From Entonaema liquescens (lineage: Eukaryota > Ascomycota > Sordariomycetes > Xylariales > Xylariaceae), in NCBI GenBank assembly GCA_902805475.1, contig CADCSX010000005.1, positions 941,501 to 1,005,500 of the forward strand: a stretch of DNA of 64,000 nt. The letters run 5' to 3'. Below are positions 46,201 through 58,574 of the stretch, piece after piece; positions within the stretch are counted from its first letter, which is position 1; each line of letters begins with the position of its first letter. A program made the translations under genes and the position numbers. The notes under the pieces were generated by a model. That model saw nothing but the letters and a program-made list of their open reading frames with translations, searched no databases and had not been told where the DNA came from.

Positions 46201-48046
46201 CCTACCTCACTAAAGTAAGTGGAGACAGGGGTAATCGGATTGTCGAATCACCGATGGCATCTGTCATGCAAGGTACCCGTTCAGGTTGTGCCAGCCCTGT
46301 ATGTCATAGTGGCGCTATACTAGATCAGTTTAGCGACTGCTAGTGCTTAAAGAAGGTCGATCGTACAGCTTTATTAGCGTTACATAGCTCCCCATTGGTG
46401 CTCCAAGTTAGTTCTCGTGAACGTTGTTAGTGTAATATTCGCAGTATGAGAGTAATGAGGGTAATGAGGGTCTTTCCCGTAGTGGCATTTGTTATGTATT
46501 ATTATCTGACAGGTTGCTTCGATATGCCAATTCGTCCCTAATCGGGTCACCAGAGTTTTGTGGCGCTTTTTTCATTAAATATATCGGCTTCGTATTTTCT
46601 AGCGCACGAGGCGGCTGCGATACTAAGCCAACGGAGTGCACATGTCAAGCAGTGCACATGTTCACTGTCGTCAGCACGGACTCCTAAGTACCAAGCTCAC
46701 CTGAGATGCTATGTATGGAAGCATCTATGGAAGTCGAAGAAGTCATGATTAAATAGAGAAAGGGCGACATTGCCGCAATCCTGATGTTATCAACGAAGTG
46801 GAAACTACGTTTTGAATGATAGCCTACCTACTTGTATTAGTATTAGTTGCTGATAAACGCGGCGCAGAACCCGGTATTTTACACGTAAAATAGAATCCTG
46901 CTGATTCATATTGATGAAATAGTCGACGTCAGATGAACAGTCACCAGCTATTTTATCGTCAGCTCACTTTTTTAGGTATTTAGGTATTGGTGGTAAAGAC
47001 ACCACGCAACAAAGCTGTAAAGTAGGTTGCCAATTTTGGTCAAACAATTGAAAATCACCAATGTTTGAACTTGAGTTCCTGAATCCTTTCCTATTATGCG
47101 CCCACATACCTAACGTATATAATACGGACATCGCCCTGCTACCATGGATCACTCAAATTCTTTCTCCCGTTTCTGCACTTTATTCTTAACTGATTTATGC
47201 CCTAACTTTGGAAGCTAGATAACTAGAATTCACTTGAGAGATATTATCACTCGACTAATACGACGAGGGGACGAGGGGACGAGGGACCAGAGTCGGGTAC
47301 TCTTTAAGTTATTACTGCCAAGAAATACAGGGAACAGGGTTGGCTTCGGTGGTGGTCTGCTTTGTGCATAGGTATCCAGGTACCCTAGTAGCGCAATCAG
47401 GGGTTGTAGGACAGGGGTGTCTTTTAAACATCCTCCACCCTTTCGAGACAATAGGTTGCAACGTTCAAGAGGTCTTTTTTCACCGACCTTTACAGGCCCA
47501 AAGGTCTCTTTTGAAACCTTCTCAGATCTTGTTTCTTCTTGACCAATTGTTCGCTTGCCCCGACCAAAAAATTCGTCGAAGCGAGGCCCATACGTCGTCC
47601 ACTCCTGCACGACGGCATCGCATACGACCTATCGCAGAGCATACTCTCGCAGTTTAAGTCGTTTCGTTTCCAAACACAGGCGGCACCAACAAGAAACTAC
47701 CTACAACCATCCGGAGCTGTGGCACTCGCTGTTCGGGGCTGTGGAGTTTGAGTTTCGGGTTTCTGCACAACATCTAGCAGTAGCACAACAAACAGATCCA
47801 GTTTCTAATCCTTCCCCGTCTTTGGATTGGTACTGGTAGAAAACTGCATAAGTGGTTACCAATCAACCATTGTCAACTTTACCTTTACGAATGTAAACTT
47901 CCAGGTAAAGACGAATCGGATAAAAAGTACTAATGCACGAAATCGACTTATTCGACTCCAAGTAAGGAAAAGCGAGGGATAACACGAAATAAAGGGATTA
48001 TTTACGCGTTTAAGCCGTGATGGATGCATCACGGCAGTCGGCTTTT
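43219..48046. other. Largest gene-poor stretch, about 4.8 kb
   Basis: Holds the INO1 promoter on the left and the LIM-gene promoter on the right. No open frame with family features, RNA gene or element with paired ends was recognised. Short repeats: four 11-base units at 43625-43668, three ATAGATGCCC-like units near 46136-46158, GAGGGTAAT repeats near 46450 and GACGAGGG units near 47262-47287. CATGTGAAGT near 44277 is one base from a yeast inositol-responsive element (CATGTGAAAT) but lies 1.3 kb upstream. Confidence 0.5.
43625..43668. repeat. 11-base minisatellite, four copies
   Basis: Four copies of GATGTYGTGTG upstream of INO1; the outer two have C and the inner two T at position 6. Confidence 0.85.
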
Positions 48047-50312
48047 ATGCCGACGATAAAATGTTCCAATTGCGGGAACCAAGTTGAGATCTCTATGATG
48101 GGAGAGCATGTTTGCGGCAGCGCACCTGCAGCAGCAGAACGTACGTGATCCTTAATGCGTCTCTTATTAGTAGATAGCTAACATTCGAAGCAGCTCCTCC
48201 ACCAATACCGGATCTTCTAGGTGGCGCGTTTTCGTCGCTTAAGGCAAATGTCTTCGATAAGTTTTCTCGTGCTGCACCTCCTTCTGTCGACACGTCTGCA
48301 GCAAGTACGTTCACATATTAATCAACTAAACCATCGCATTAGCTAATATGATAGTAGATCGCGCGTTCCAAAAGACAGATCAACTGACGCCAATAAGCGC
48401 TTCTACTGGATCCCAGGCCATCTCACCAAAAACGCCAACACATGAACGGCCCGGTGCCGATTCTAACAGAGATGATGACTTCGCACCAGCAATAGCAGGC
48501 TCACCCAGGCGGCCTAGCGGATATGGAGGATTTGGAGACTCAGGATCGTTCGAAGGCGATTCCACTTATGGCACAAGCCCGAATAAGTCGACAAATTTCT
48601 TAACAAGGATGAACACTATTGCACCTGGGCCGTTCGAGATGAACCGAAGACCCGGGTTGAAAAATCCGTTCGCGCGGAATAGTAGCCGGAGTAATGCGGC
48701 GGAACCGAATGACGATTCATTACGAGTTGGATATTCCATAGAACGACCAGGGACTGCGGGCTCGATGTCATCCAACGGCACTGGCCTCGCACCCCCTAGA
48801 GCACCGCGGAGTAATGGATACGGTGGGTTTGGCGCGCCGAAGAGGGATAGTAATGACCTAGAACCGCAACCACTGGGCATAGGCAAACGCTCCGATACGT
48901 TTCCAGAAAAGCTCCTTAAGGCAAATGATGAGGTTTTTGACGTGCCACCGCGCGTGCCCTCGGCACCTGGTATGAAGTCCGATCGAGCGCGGAGCGCAAC
49001 AAATAGCACGTTGGATAGGCTAGCAGGTGAACGGTCGCAGCGGCCATCATTCGGAGCACAGGATGCGCTACGACCGCCGCCTATGCAAGGAACAACTTCA
49101 CGCCCATCAACTCGAGACGGTAACAGAAAGGCCTCTATCAACCTCGGCGACGAATTTAATACTAATCGATATCACGTATCTTCAATTTCGCAATCTTCTA
49201 GCAACTCTGGATATACGCACTCGTCTCGTCCTAGTCAAGCCAGCTCTAACACAAGCCCAGCTCGGTCGGTAGCGTCCCGTCCCGACGCACGGCGGCCATC
49301 TGACATGTCAGGGTTCGATGCTCTATTAAACGACTTGCAATCTTCAATGGATGCAATGCAAACTAAACCACAGTCCCCTTCGCCTAGGGACCGATCACTA
49401 TCCCAGAGAGGCCCTGAGCCTTTGAGACCTAACAGCCAGCGTGCGCCTCCAGAAAGCTTTAGTCCAGATCCTGCTAGCTTTAGAGGGCAGGATCCGAGGA
49501 TAGATATGCCTGCGATGCCACCGATGCCACCGATCCCCTCTGAACCTTTAGACCGTAGGGATCCTGCTATTCAAAGTGGGTTAGGCCAATCGCCGCCAAC
49601 TCGGCCAACTCACAACCGCCAAGCGTCCAAAAGCCAGAGCTCCCGTGGCAACTGCAAAGCTTGCAAGCAGCTTATTACGGGCAAATCAATCTCATCTGCA
49701 GATGGACGATTGACTGGTCGTTATCATAAGGCATGCTTCGTATGTACGACATGCCAAGAACCTTTCTCTTCCTCGACATTCTATGTCCTCAATGATCAGC
49801 CGTACTGTGAACAACATTATCACAGACTTAACGGCAGTCTCTGCGGAAGCTGTAACAGGGGTATTGAGGGACAATACCTCGAGGATGAATCTTCAAAGAA
49901 GTACCATCCGAGTTGTTTCCGATGTGGCGATTGCGGTATTGTCCTACGCGATGGTTACTTCGATGTAGACGGTAGATCATACTGCGAGCGCGACGCCTGG
50001 AGGCGAATGCAGTACGCTATGCAGGTCCAAAGACAACAGCAGCAGCAAGCGCCACCAAGGCCAGGATACCCACCTCGCCGACCAAGCGGGCAAGGACCTC
50101 CGCCACCGAGACCGCCTCGCTCCGGCCCCGGCTTCATGGGACCGAGTCCTATGGGCCCAGGTCCCATGGGTCCGGGTCCTAAGGGGCTTAACCGACCATT
50201 CGGCTTGCCCACCGGGAACCGTTTGGCTCCCGGCCAGGCTCTGGGACGTGGCGGCCTAACTAGCCCGATACCGAGGATGGAGAAGAGAATGACGAGGATA
50301 GGCATGTTATAA
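48047..50312 (+). CDS. LIM-domain protein, paxillin-like
   Basis: Fungal paxillin-like proteins (Pxl1 type) link Rho-GTPase signalling and actin at sites of polar growth and septation. Exons 48047-48140, 48191-48304 and 48355-50312; both 50-base introns keep phase and give 721 residues. The N-terminus has a small zinc motif, CSNCGNQVEISMMGEHVC (C-x2-C, then H-x2-C). Residues about 70-490 are disordered and rich in Ser, Pro and Arg with GYGGFG motifs. Two LIM domains follow at about 503-625: LIM1 with CKACKQL, YHKACFVCTTC and YCEQHYH; LIM2 with CGSCNRGI, YHPSCFRCGDC and YCERDAW. The tail is Gln-rich and then Pro/Gly-rich with MGPGPMGPGP repeats. The Pxl1 assignment rests on C-terminal LIM domains after a long disordered region; orthology is not proven. 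Confidence 0.9.
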
Positions 50313-53300
50313 AAGCAGCATGCCTGACTGATATAAATATTCCCTTATTTCGTAACGATGATACGCCTCTCTTTTGTTCGGATCGACTTTTCACATCGCC
50401 GCTTCACGGTCTCGTTAGCTGTGCGATTATCATCATACATCAGCATTGGCGTTTGGGGTTCCCGTTTTCGGGAATGGCATTTGTTTTGTTTTTTTGGTCG
50501 CATATACCCTCCCGATCTTCCTTTCGCAATTGGTACTTGCTTACCTTATGGATCCCTTGACGAGATATCCGCCATTTTTTTTTGTTGCGGCTTTTATAAT
50601 CAGATGATGTGCACCATACTATTATCATCTTAATTTGGTACTTTGGAGATATAATTCCTCCGGGCCATGACTGCCTTCGGGTTGTCTGCGTTAGGCGTTA
50701 GCGAGCCTGATGCGTGCTACCGCTCACGTCTCCCTTGAGTATAGGGGAGAGGTGTGTTGGAGCGGGATAGGATTGGATTGGATTGAAGGCTGTGGAAGGC
50801 CCTGTAGGATGGATACGAAAGGGGTGCCTTGGACGGTGCGGGAAGTATGGAAGAATGGGAAAAGGAAGGAAGGTATCACATTGGAGTGATGTGGTTGGGA
50901 GATCTAGCACGAGCGAAAAGCTGTAGGTCACCGGGAGGAGTATACTGCTCTAGCTACACTGTTTGCGCATAGCTATAGCAGTAGGGGTCTACTCCTACAA
51001 GGGTAGACGGAGAGATAATAATATCAAACAACAAATTCATACAAACACGAACCCTTGCCTATGTGTAACGATGGATTAAATCGTGATGATCGTGCTAATT
51101 GAGGTAGGTAACGTTATCTTCGATCCGTTTCCTGTCTCGCTTTCTTACATCTTTCGTGCTCCTGTACGCGAAATTGGTGGCACTTGTTGAAACGTTCGTG
51201 CTAATGGGGACGTGTATGTGTTAGGTATTCTGCCTTACGTACGGCACGCCCATATTAGTGTTCATCGATCAACTAATTCCAGCCCAGCACTGATACACAA
51301 AGGGTGCATATCACGAGAGGACGAGATCAAATTGGCATCGCACGTAGTGTGATTTACCCAGGGTAAGGTTTGTTTGTTTTAAAGGGCACTCGACTGCCGA
51401 TAGGCTGGCTGGCCGCATCCGACGGCAGAAATGGCGCCTGGCCGGTTACAGCCGCAATGTCGCGCGCGGGCTGTCCTTCTGGTTTGGCAATTATACCTAC
51501 CTACCTACCTCTAAAATTCTGGCTTGAGCGACTATTACCTAAGGTAAGGTATCTTAATCTATAGGGCCTGTCACCGGCCGTTATTAAGTTCATCTATTTG
51601 TCTGGTCTAGATGGAGTCCCTAGCGTACGGGTGCGCGGGGGTTGATGAAGACGGTGAGGTCGGTGAGGGACGGGAACGGATAGTTGGATAGATTGATAGG
51701 TGAGATTAGGTAGATGAGTGAGGGAATGGGTTATCTTAGATAAGTATACGGGATCGATCGTACCGACTGTTGTGTATGTGTCGTACCATCACATTTCTGT
51801 CCTGTTATCTTCCTGCTGGCTCTATTATTTACTACCTATCTCTCTTGGTGTAGTAGTGCGTGTGTATATTGCCCAACGGCCCACGCTTCTAGTTCAGTCT
51901 ATGTTATGACATGCTATGCTACGGTCGACAATGTCGCATCGTTGTGAAGATCCCAACTGTTGGTCTCGGATGCTCACGTACGTACGATGGTCGTTGGTGA
52001 TCATCGAGATGTGCGCTATCATAATAGGCACTTCCGGAAATATTCGAGGGAATATTTCTATGTGCGGCTGTATTGTACCTAGACGGAGAGGTAAATGTAC
52101 ATAGACGTAATATTTGGTTGGTGGATAAGCGCTTATTATAAACGCCGTATTCTTACACGAGAGAAGCGTATGTTGGCTATATAAGTCCTATGATCTGGTT
52201 AATTATATTTTCTTACCGTCTAAGTAGGACTTCCATGGGATACAATACACGAGTAGCTATTCCCAAGTGCATGTACTGCCATATGCATAGAGGTAGACCA
52301 CGTTCGTCGGGCCCGTAGCAGGCCGATGAAGTCTGATACGTACAAAATTTGAGGATAGCCAAGAAGAACGCACGCTTCCCTCCCAGGGTTATTTTAACCT
52401 AGGTCTCCTCCCGAAACAGGCAACCTACCCCAGCTGGCGAATGGGGTGGTAGTTTAGCGAATGTGACATTGAGCTTGTGCAAGAGATAAAGCTACCGCGG
52501 AGGCTCCTTGATTGGACCGTCTAGGCCGCTGCACGATGACGATCTCTGCGTGCGCTGCGTTGCGTGCCCCTTGCCCCTTGCCCCATGGCGTGACGACTAG
52601 TTATGAGTGGCTGCGAGCCGCCCGTTTAATGTTGGGTACGTGGGATTTTGTACCTGACTTTGGGGAACCGTGTTACTAAAACTCGGAGGTAGCATTTGTT
52701 ACATCCAAATGTGTAAAGTCCCAATACGTTCTAGGAGCAATGACGAAACGATGCGGTGAGTGTTGAAGAAGAACTAAGTCTCTAGGTCTTAGACTTATAC
52801 CATTTTCTCTTGTGGCTTCATTAGTTCGTCGTACCTTGCGCTACTGACCTAGCGTAAATGAATAGAAAATATTAATAAATGGCTTTACATCCTACGCGCG
52901 TTGACCATGGGAGCAGGAGGCTGCGAAGTCGAAGTTTCGAAGTTTGGTAGTTTGCGCATTTCGCACATCTTGGGTCTTCATTGTGTCATACCTCATGATC
53001 CTTTTGATTTCTTTAGGCACCTAGTTAGTTATAAAGGGGGATTGACATGGAAGACTATTGAGCTATATTTGTGACCCTTGAGTTGATGGGAATAGGTGCA
53101 TACCTCCTAGGACCTACGATGCATACTAAATAGTCTAATAAGTAGGGACGATATACTATTTGTAGTAGTTGTTGTCAGTGCGGAGCCGAAATGGAAGACT
53201 AGAACCTAATAAGGATTATCATTTCCGCAGGGCAAAAGAAGGTAACTGCAGGAAGGGTGAAAACAGCTGGTCTAAATTTCCTTATCTTATTAAAACAAGG

Positions 53301-53483
53301 TACATTGCAGATGCTGAGGTCCAATCGGCACTTTCCAAATTGCCTTTGCGAATTTAACCCTCAACACCTTTATCGCTTCAATTTAACTACGGAGCCACTA
53401 CGGCATACGCGGAAAGGGAGCATGAAGCCTTCCCTAAACCAATTCTAGGGTAAATTATTGGAAAAGGATCTGGTAACGATACG

Positions 53484-53518
<35 letters not shown>

Positions 53519-54923
53519 TGATAACTATCTTAAGAAAACAAACATTAGTTAATAATGACAACTCAAGAGACAGACGTCAACTAGTTGATATGTAATTGTT
53601 TGATAATCTTCAATAACACGTTTAGTCCGATTGCATGCGACGCTGCGTAATGCGCACAATATTGAGCTCACTTCCATACCTCAACTTGCAGCAGCCACCC
53701 GTCCACGCTAAAATCGACCACACACAACACCTGCATAGCTGCATTGTATATTACCTAGGTACCTGATGTACATAATCTCAAACCCCTCCTTGTACCTGAG
53801 TTGCACAGCAGAATTTAACAATTAGCCATGCTAAACTTGTCTTATCTCACTCTCTAGAAACAGATTTCCACTCGCTGAAGAATATGACCAGAATATGACC
53901 AGAATATGAGTAAAGCGTCTTGCATCGAGGTTCTGGATGGGGAACCGCTAAAGTTGACGATATTGCAAGAGAGACTTACCTAACGACCGGTGAATAAATG
54001 TACTTTAAGTTTAGCTCAACCTTGTAGCGAAAACTTCTTAGACTGAAATTAGTCATTGACCCCCCACATTCCCTAGGTACCCTTAAGGCAATATTAACGC
54101 CAAGGAGTACATCAACCATGATAATAACACCTTGTCGAAATATAACATCGATGTATGCGATACCTCTTACCCCTAGTGATACATGTAAGTCCCCTATAGC
54201 GCTACAAGTGTCGGTAATCGTGACCCTGTCGCGCATCTTTTTCATCTTTGAACCTTCAACTTTTTCCTAAAAAGGGGAGAGTGAAGGGGGTATCCAATTT
54301 CAAGCATCCCACTTGATCTGCTTTGGTGTTGATCACCACAGCCAAGACATCGCGAGATTTGCGCTCCCCCAGTCCTGTTTTCTGTACACTTTTTTTTTTT
54401 ACGCCCTTCTATTCTCATATCCCTCGAGCCTATTTCTTTTCCTAAATGATTCACCCTTCGGTTTCTATAGTACTTGTCACCACTTCTTTTTTTATACTTC
54501 GCCTCGGACTTCTCTGAGTGCTGTCGTAATCTTCTTTATCCGACCGGTTATCATCTATTACGTTAACCCCATACGCTCATTTTTTATTATTATTCTTTTT
54601 TTTTCGTAGTCGCAATTTCGAACCTACTACTGTAGACCTTTAGACGACTCCTTGCTACAGCACTGAAATCCGATATATCGCGAACCGCAGATCAAATTCC
54701 TAAGCTAGGAATCCTACTTGTATACAAGCTTCGAGCCAACCAAGCGACTACCACAATAGACTTTCCACCTCGATTTCAGCCAAAGACCGATATTTGGCCC
54801 GAAGACATAGTTAAAACGATCTCGCCATGTTTATATCTCTCGATCTTGCATAAATCTTGCGATACCGACTTATCGCCCCCCGATCCATAAGCCGCGTGTA
54901 TCCCTCCAATTAAACTCGAAAAC
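50313..54923. other. Gene-poor stretch, about 4.6 kb
   Basis: No confident gene. Pyrimidine- and T-rich tracts at about 54380-54620 probably belong to the leader or promoter of the DUF3405 gene. A run of 31 A lies at about 53484-53514. Three GAATATGACC-like units occur near 53880-53908. Frames of 60-98 codons here have no recognised features. Confidence 0.5.
53484..53514 (+). repeat. long poly(A) tract
   Basis: An uninterrupted run of about 31 A. It could be the tail of an old retroposed sequence, but I saw no flanking target duplication. Confidence 0.8.
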
Positions 54924-57269
54924 ATGTTAGCGGTACAACCCCGTCGGTTGTTGTCGCGACCGAAAGGTCTCCTGCTCTTCGCCATTTTCGCAGCGACCTT
55001 GTACTGGACCCTACTGCATGCGTCTACCAATACTCATACGGCAAGGTGGTTTGACGGGAACTCCGCGTCTGTGCCAGTACAAGCCCCTCTAAAGGGCAAT
55101 ACTGGGATCAACCAAGCCCAAGCTCCCCCGCCAGAGACCGGTCCTAGTAATAACGAGCAAAACCAACGTCCCCAAGTCCAAGTCAGCGATAACGGTAACG
55201 ATAATAAGAAAGAGGAGGAACAGGACGACGAGAAGCACAAAGAAGAAGAGCAGAGAGAAGAAGACTTGCGGGAACAGTTCGATAGAGAATATGAGGCGCT
55301 TGCTAAGTAAGTTTAACTGCTTATTGCCTTACCGCGCGTTCTAACAACAGTACAGAGAACCTGGCGCCGATGCCTTATTTGGACAGACACTTAATACACT
55401 AGATCCTGACAAGAAACGATCTCTGACCATCGACGAACACTTGGCACTTACACAGAACAAGCCAAAATTCACTGAACATAAACCATACGTCTACAACCCA
55501 TATCCTAAGTACAACGAAGAATCGTGGGTTGCTGAAAAAGCTGAGCATATACCTTGCGAAGGGCCAGGTGGCGCACCTACGGGAGATGTATTTGTTTTTA
55601 AAGGACAGCCCAAGAAGTTCCCCGAACCTGGATTTGGGAGCTACAGTGTCCTTGGTATGGATGGCAATTTGTGTTATGAGCGTGAGACTCGGTTAGGTAT
55701 TTACGGCTATAAGTCGGACGGTGACCACTCAGTTTCGATGATCGATTGGGACGCTGTTCGTTGGGGCAGCTGCAAGAGAAATGTGCCCTGAAAAACAAGG
55801 CTCGCTACGATCTGAAGGGGAAGTCTAATCCGTACCTAAGTACAGTATACACACGTCAAAATTCGAGTGCCTGGGGTGCAGATGACGAGAGCGAGCGCGA
55901 TCCTGGTACCTTGGAATCCCCTAGCCCTAAGGAAGACTTGAAAAGAGGAAATGCATCGATACGACGAAGGCGGGGTCTGCTCGAAAGACGCAAATCCGGC
56001 ACGTATACCCCTGCTACTGTCCGTGAAGAAAGGACTGCGCTTTTGCTACGAACATACACCGGCAAGGAATATACCGAGAACGACAAGCAGGTGATACGAT
56101 CTTTGATAGCCGAGCTTTCCTTGCGCACCGGGGGTCTGTATCAGGTGTTCCTCTTCGTCCATGTCAAAGACACGGCCTATGCAATCTGGGAAGATGAGGA
56201 AACTTACCAGTATGTCCTACAGCGAAATGTGCCTCCAGAGTTTAGGGACATTGCTATCCTTTGGAATGACGAGGCCACGCAGAGTATGTACCCCAAGATC
56301 GACCCTAAGAAGGCGACTGTACATGTCTCGCAATGGCTATCAGTCCAAAAGTTTGCGCAAGAGTTTCCAGAATTTGATTATGTCTGGAACTGGGAAATAG
56401 ATGCAAGGGTCACCGGCCATAATTACGATTTCGTTGAGAAGCTAGCCGCATTTGCCAAGCGTCAACCACGTCGGGGATTATGGGAACGAAACGAACGCTA
56501 CTATATACCATCCATTCACGGTGATTATGACACGAAGTTCCGAAAAGAGGTTGAGCGTATATCAGGGAAGGACACGGTATGGGGCCCGCCAAAACTGCCT
56601 TTTGTTAGCCCTGTTGGACCGAAACCGCCTGTTGTAAAGCCCGAAGATGACAACTACGTGTGGGGTGTTGGTGAAGAGGCAGATCTAATTACTGTTGCTC
56701 CAATCTTTAATCCCATTAACAGCTCTTGGATCAGCGGTAACGAACTATGGGGATTCAACGATTCCACGCACGCAACTACAGATCTACCGAGGAGGGCTAC
56801 TATTGTAACGCATTCGAGAGTGTCAAAAAGGCTTCTTGACATCATGCATGTCGAGAATCTTCGCGGAAACCATATCTCGTCAGAAATGGTCACGCAGACT
56901 ACCGCGCTCCTCCACGGCCTCAAGGCAGTTTACGCCCCAATGCCTGTCTTCTTCGATAGACCCTGGAAAGGTGAAGATCTCGCCAGGTGGTTTAATGGTG
57001 GCCCAAAGGGCGAAAGTGGAGGTGTTGGCTCCGCCATGGGTTGGGGACGAGAAGCGAGGTACCGTGGAAGCACTTGGTACTATAGAGCAAATCCACCCCA
57101 GCGATTGTACCTGAATTTTATGGGTTGGGAAGATACCAACGTAGGTGGGAAAGAGTGGGAAGAACTCTATGGGCGTCCCTGCTTACCACCGATGTTGCTT
57201 CACCCCATAAAAGACGTCGAGCCCACGGAACCTGGATATAAGAGTGAATCGAACCTCCCTTACTCTTAA
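54924..57269 (+). CDS. DUF3405 type II membrane protein, likely glycosyltransferase-related, one missing base
   Basis: Fungal DUF3405 proteins are Golgi-type proteins of unproven activity with glycosyltransferase-like features. Exons 54924-55306 and 55356-57269 with a 49-base intron. Residues 1-14 are basic and cytoplasmic, residues about 15-32 (GLLLFAIFAATLYWTLLH) form a signal anchor, and an acidic Glu/Lys-rich stalk precedes the domain. Conserved stretches include DVFVFKGQPKKFPEPGFGSY, FLFVHVKDTAYAIW, DYVWNWEIDARVTGHNY and WGVGEEADLITVAPIFNP. The frame breaks between DAVRWG and the following QLQEKCALKNKARYD; one more G in the run 55763-55766 rejoins it, giving 765 residues. Both halves are needed for the domain. 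The YVWNWEIDAR acidic motif may hold the catalytic centre, but this is inference. Confidence 0.88.
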
Positions 57270-58574
57270 ACCATCAGGTATTCTGATGAAATAAATTCAG
57301 GGATTTACTCTATCCCTCCCACCGCGTCAAGAGTTGAATTTCGATATAGCTTTAGACAAGCTAATATTCTGACTCACCCATTATTTCTTGGGGGACTTGC
57401 TCTGTCCTAGGGAGGATGTATCCCATCTACTATGAATGGGTACACATATGCTTTGGCATCCTTCCACCGGATGTAAGCAACACGAACATTCTTAGCGGCA
57501 TTAGTGCGCTTCGTGTCTAGTTGGAACATTTTTTTCTGGTGGCTAGCCGAGGACGGTATTATCCTTCGGCCTTTTTTTATCTTCTAAGATTCAATTTTTT
57601 TAAGAGCAGGCGAGTACGTTAAATACGACTCGGGCGGGACAAGAACGATGTGGGGCAAACATCGCGAGGGATTCAACAATAACCATCGCATTACCCGGCG
57701 TTTTCGCATACCTGGCCAGTCACAGGTCTGACATTTTTACGGAGAGCTTCATCTCAGCCATGAGAAAGACAAGTTATTGCATGTATACCTAGAAAGTGTG
57801 GGTCGGTTATGAACTAACACCTGGTCCTAGACGGATCAAGGCTTGTTGCGAGCTTTTGTTAAGAGTAGATACGCTATATCATGTAAATACCCCCTTACGA
57901 ATGAACATATTGTTAAGTTATATGATTATCAATTGATGTTTTGAGCTTTAGCTGTGATGTACTGCAGTGATACTAAAGCGACTTCATATCGACGAATGAG
58001 TGGGATCAGTTCGTTTAGTTACTGCATATAATAAATAGTCTGACAAGCCTAACATGCCATAATTATTTTAATATCACTTGATTCCATATAATTATTTGCT
58101 CGTGTAGATGAGGTTCTGAAATCCCGAATTAAAACGTTTCGTTGTGAATTCTCTTGTCCATTATACCATTACATCTTAAGAAACCCTTCCCTAGGTAAGC
58201 AGGGCGCAAGCATACTACAGCCATCAAAGTCTTTTACTCTGTACCTAGCTAAAAAAAAAAAAAAAAAAAAAAAGATAGGGACTCTGTGTATAATCTTAGT
58301 TCTCTATACCGAAGGCGACCAACAAGATAGTTAGTCGTTCTAACATCTCATTCCCCTTTGATCTACCACGCCTTGTTCGTTTATTCCAGTCTTTTCTAGC
58401 TAAGTTTTGTCGATAAGTCTATTCATCTAATAGATATGAAAACCCAAACACTTAACGCCTTTAATATTATAATCAGGCGCCAGCACAATGGTGGAAATTT
58501 TCTACGCTTTATCCAATGTCTAGTAGCCCCGAGGAAATCACTGGCCGAGTATATTAATGGCGTGTGCCGTCATT
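57270..58574. other. Convergent 3' region, no gene recognised
   Basis: AT-rich, 1.3 kb between the stop codons of the DUF3405 gene and the permease. Includes an A run of about 22 (58252-58273) and CCTAGG palindromes near 57409 and 58192. Confidence 0.5.
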
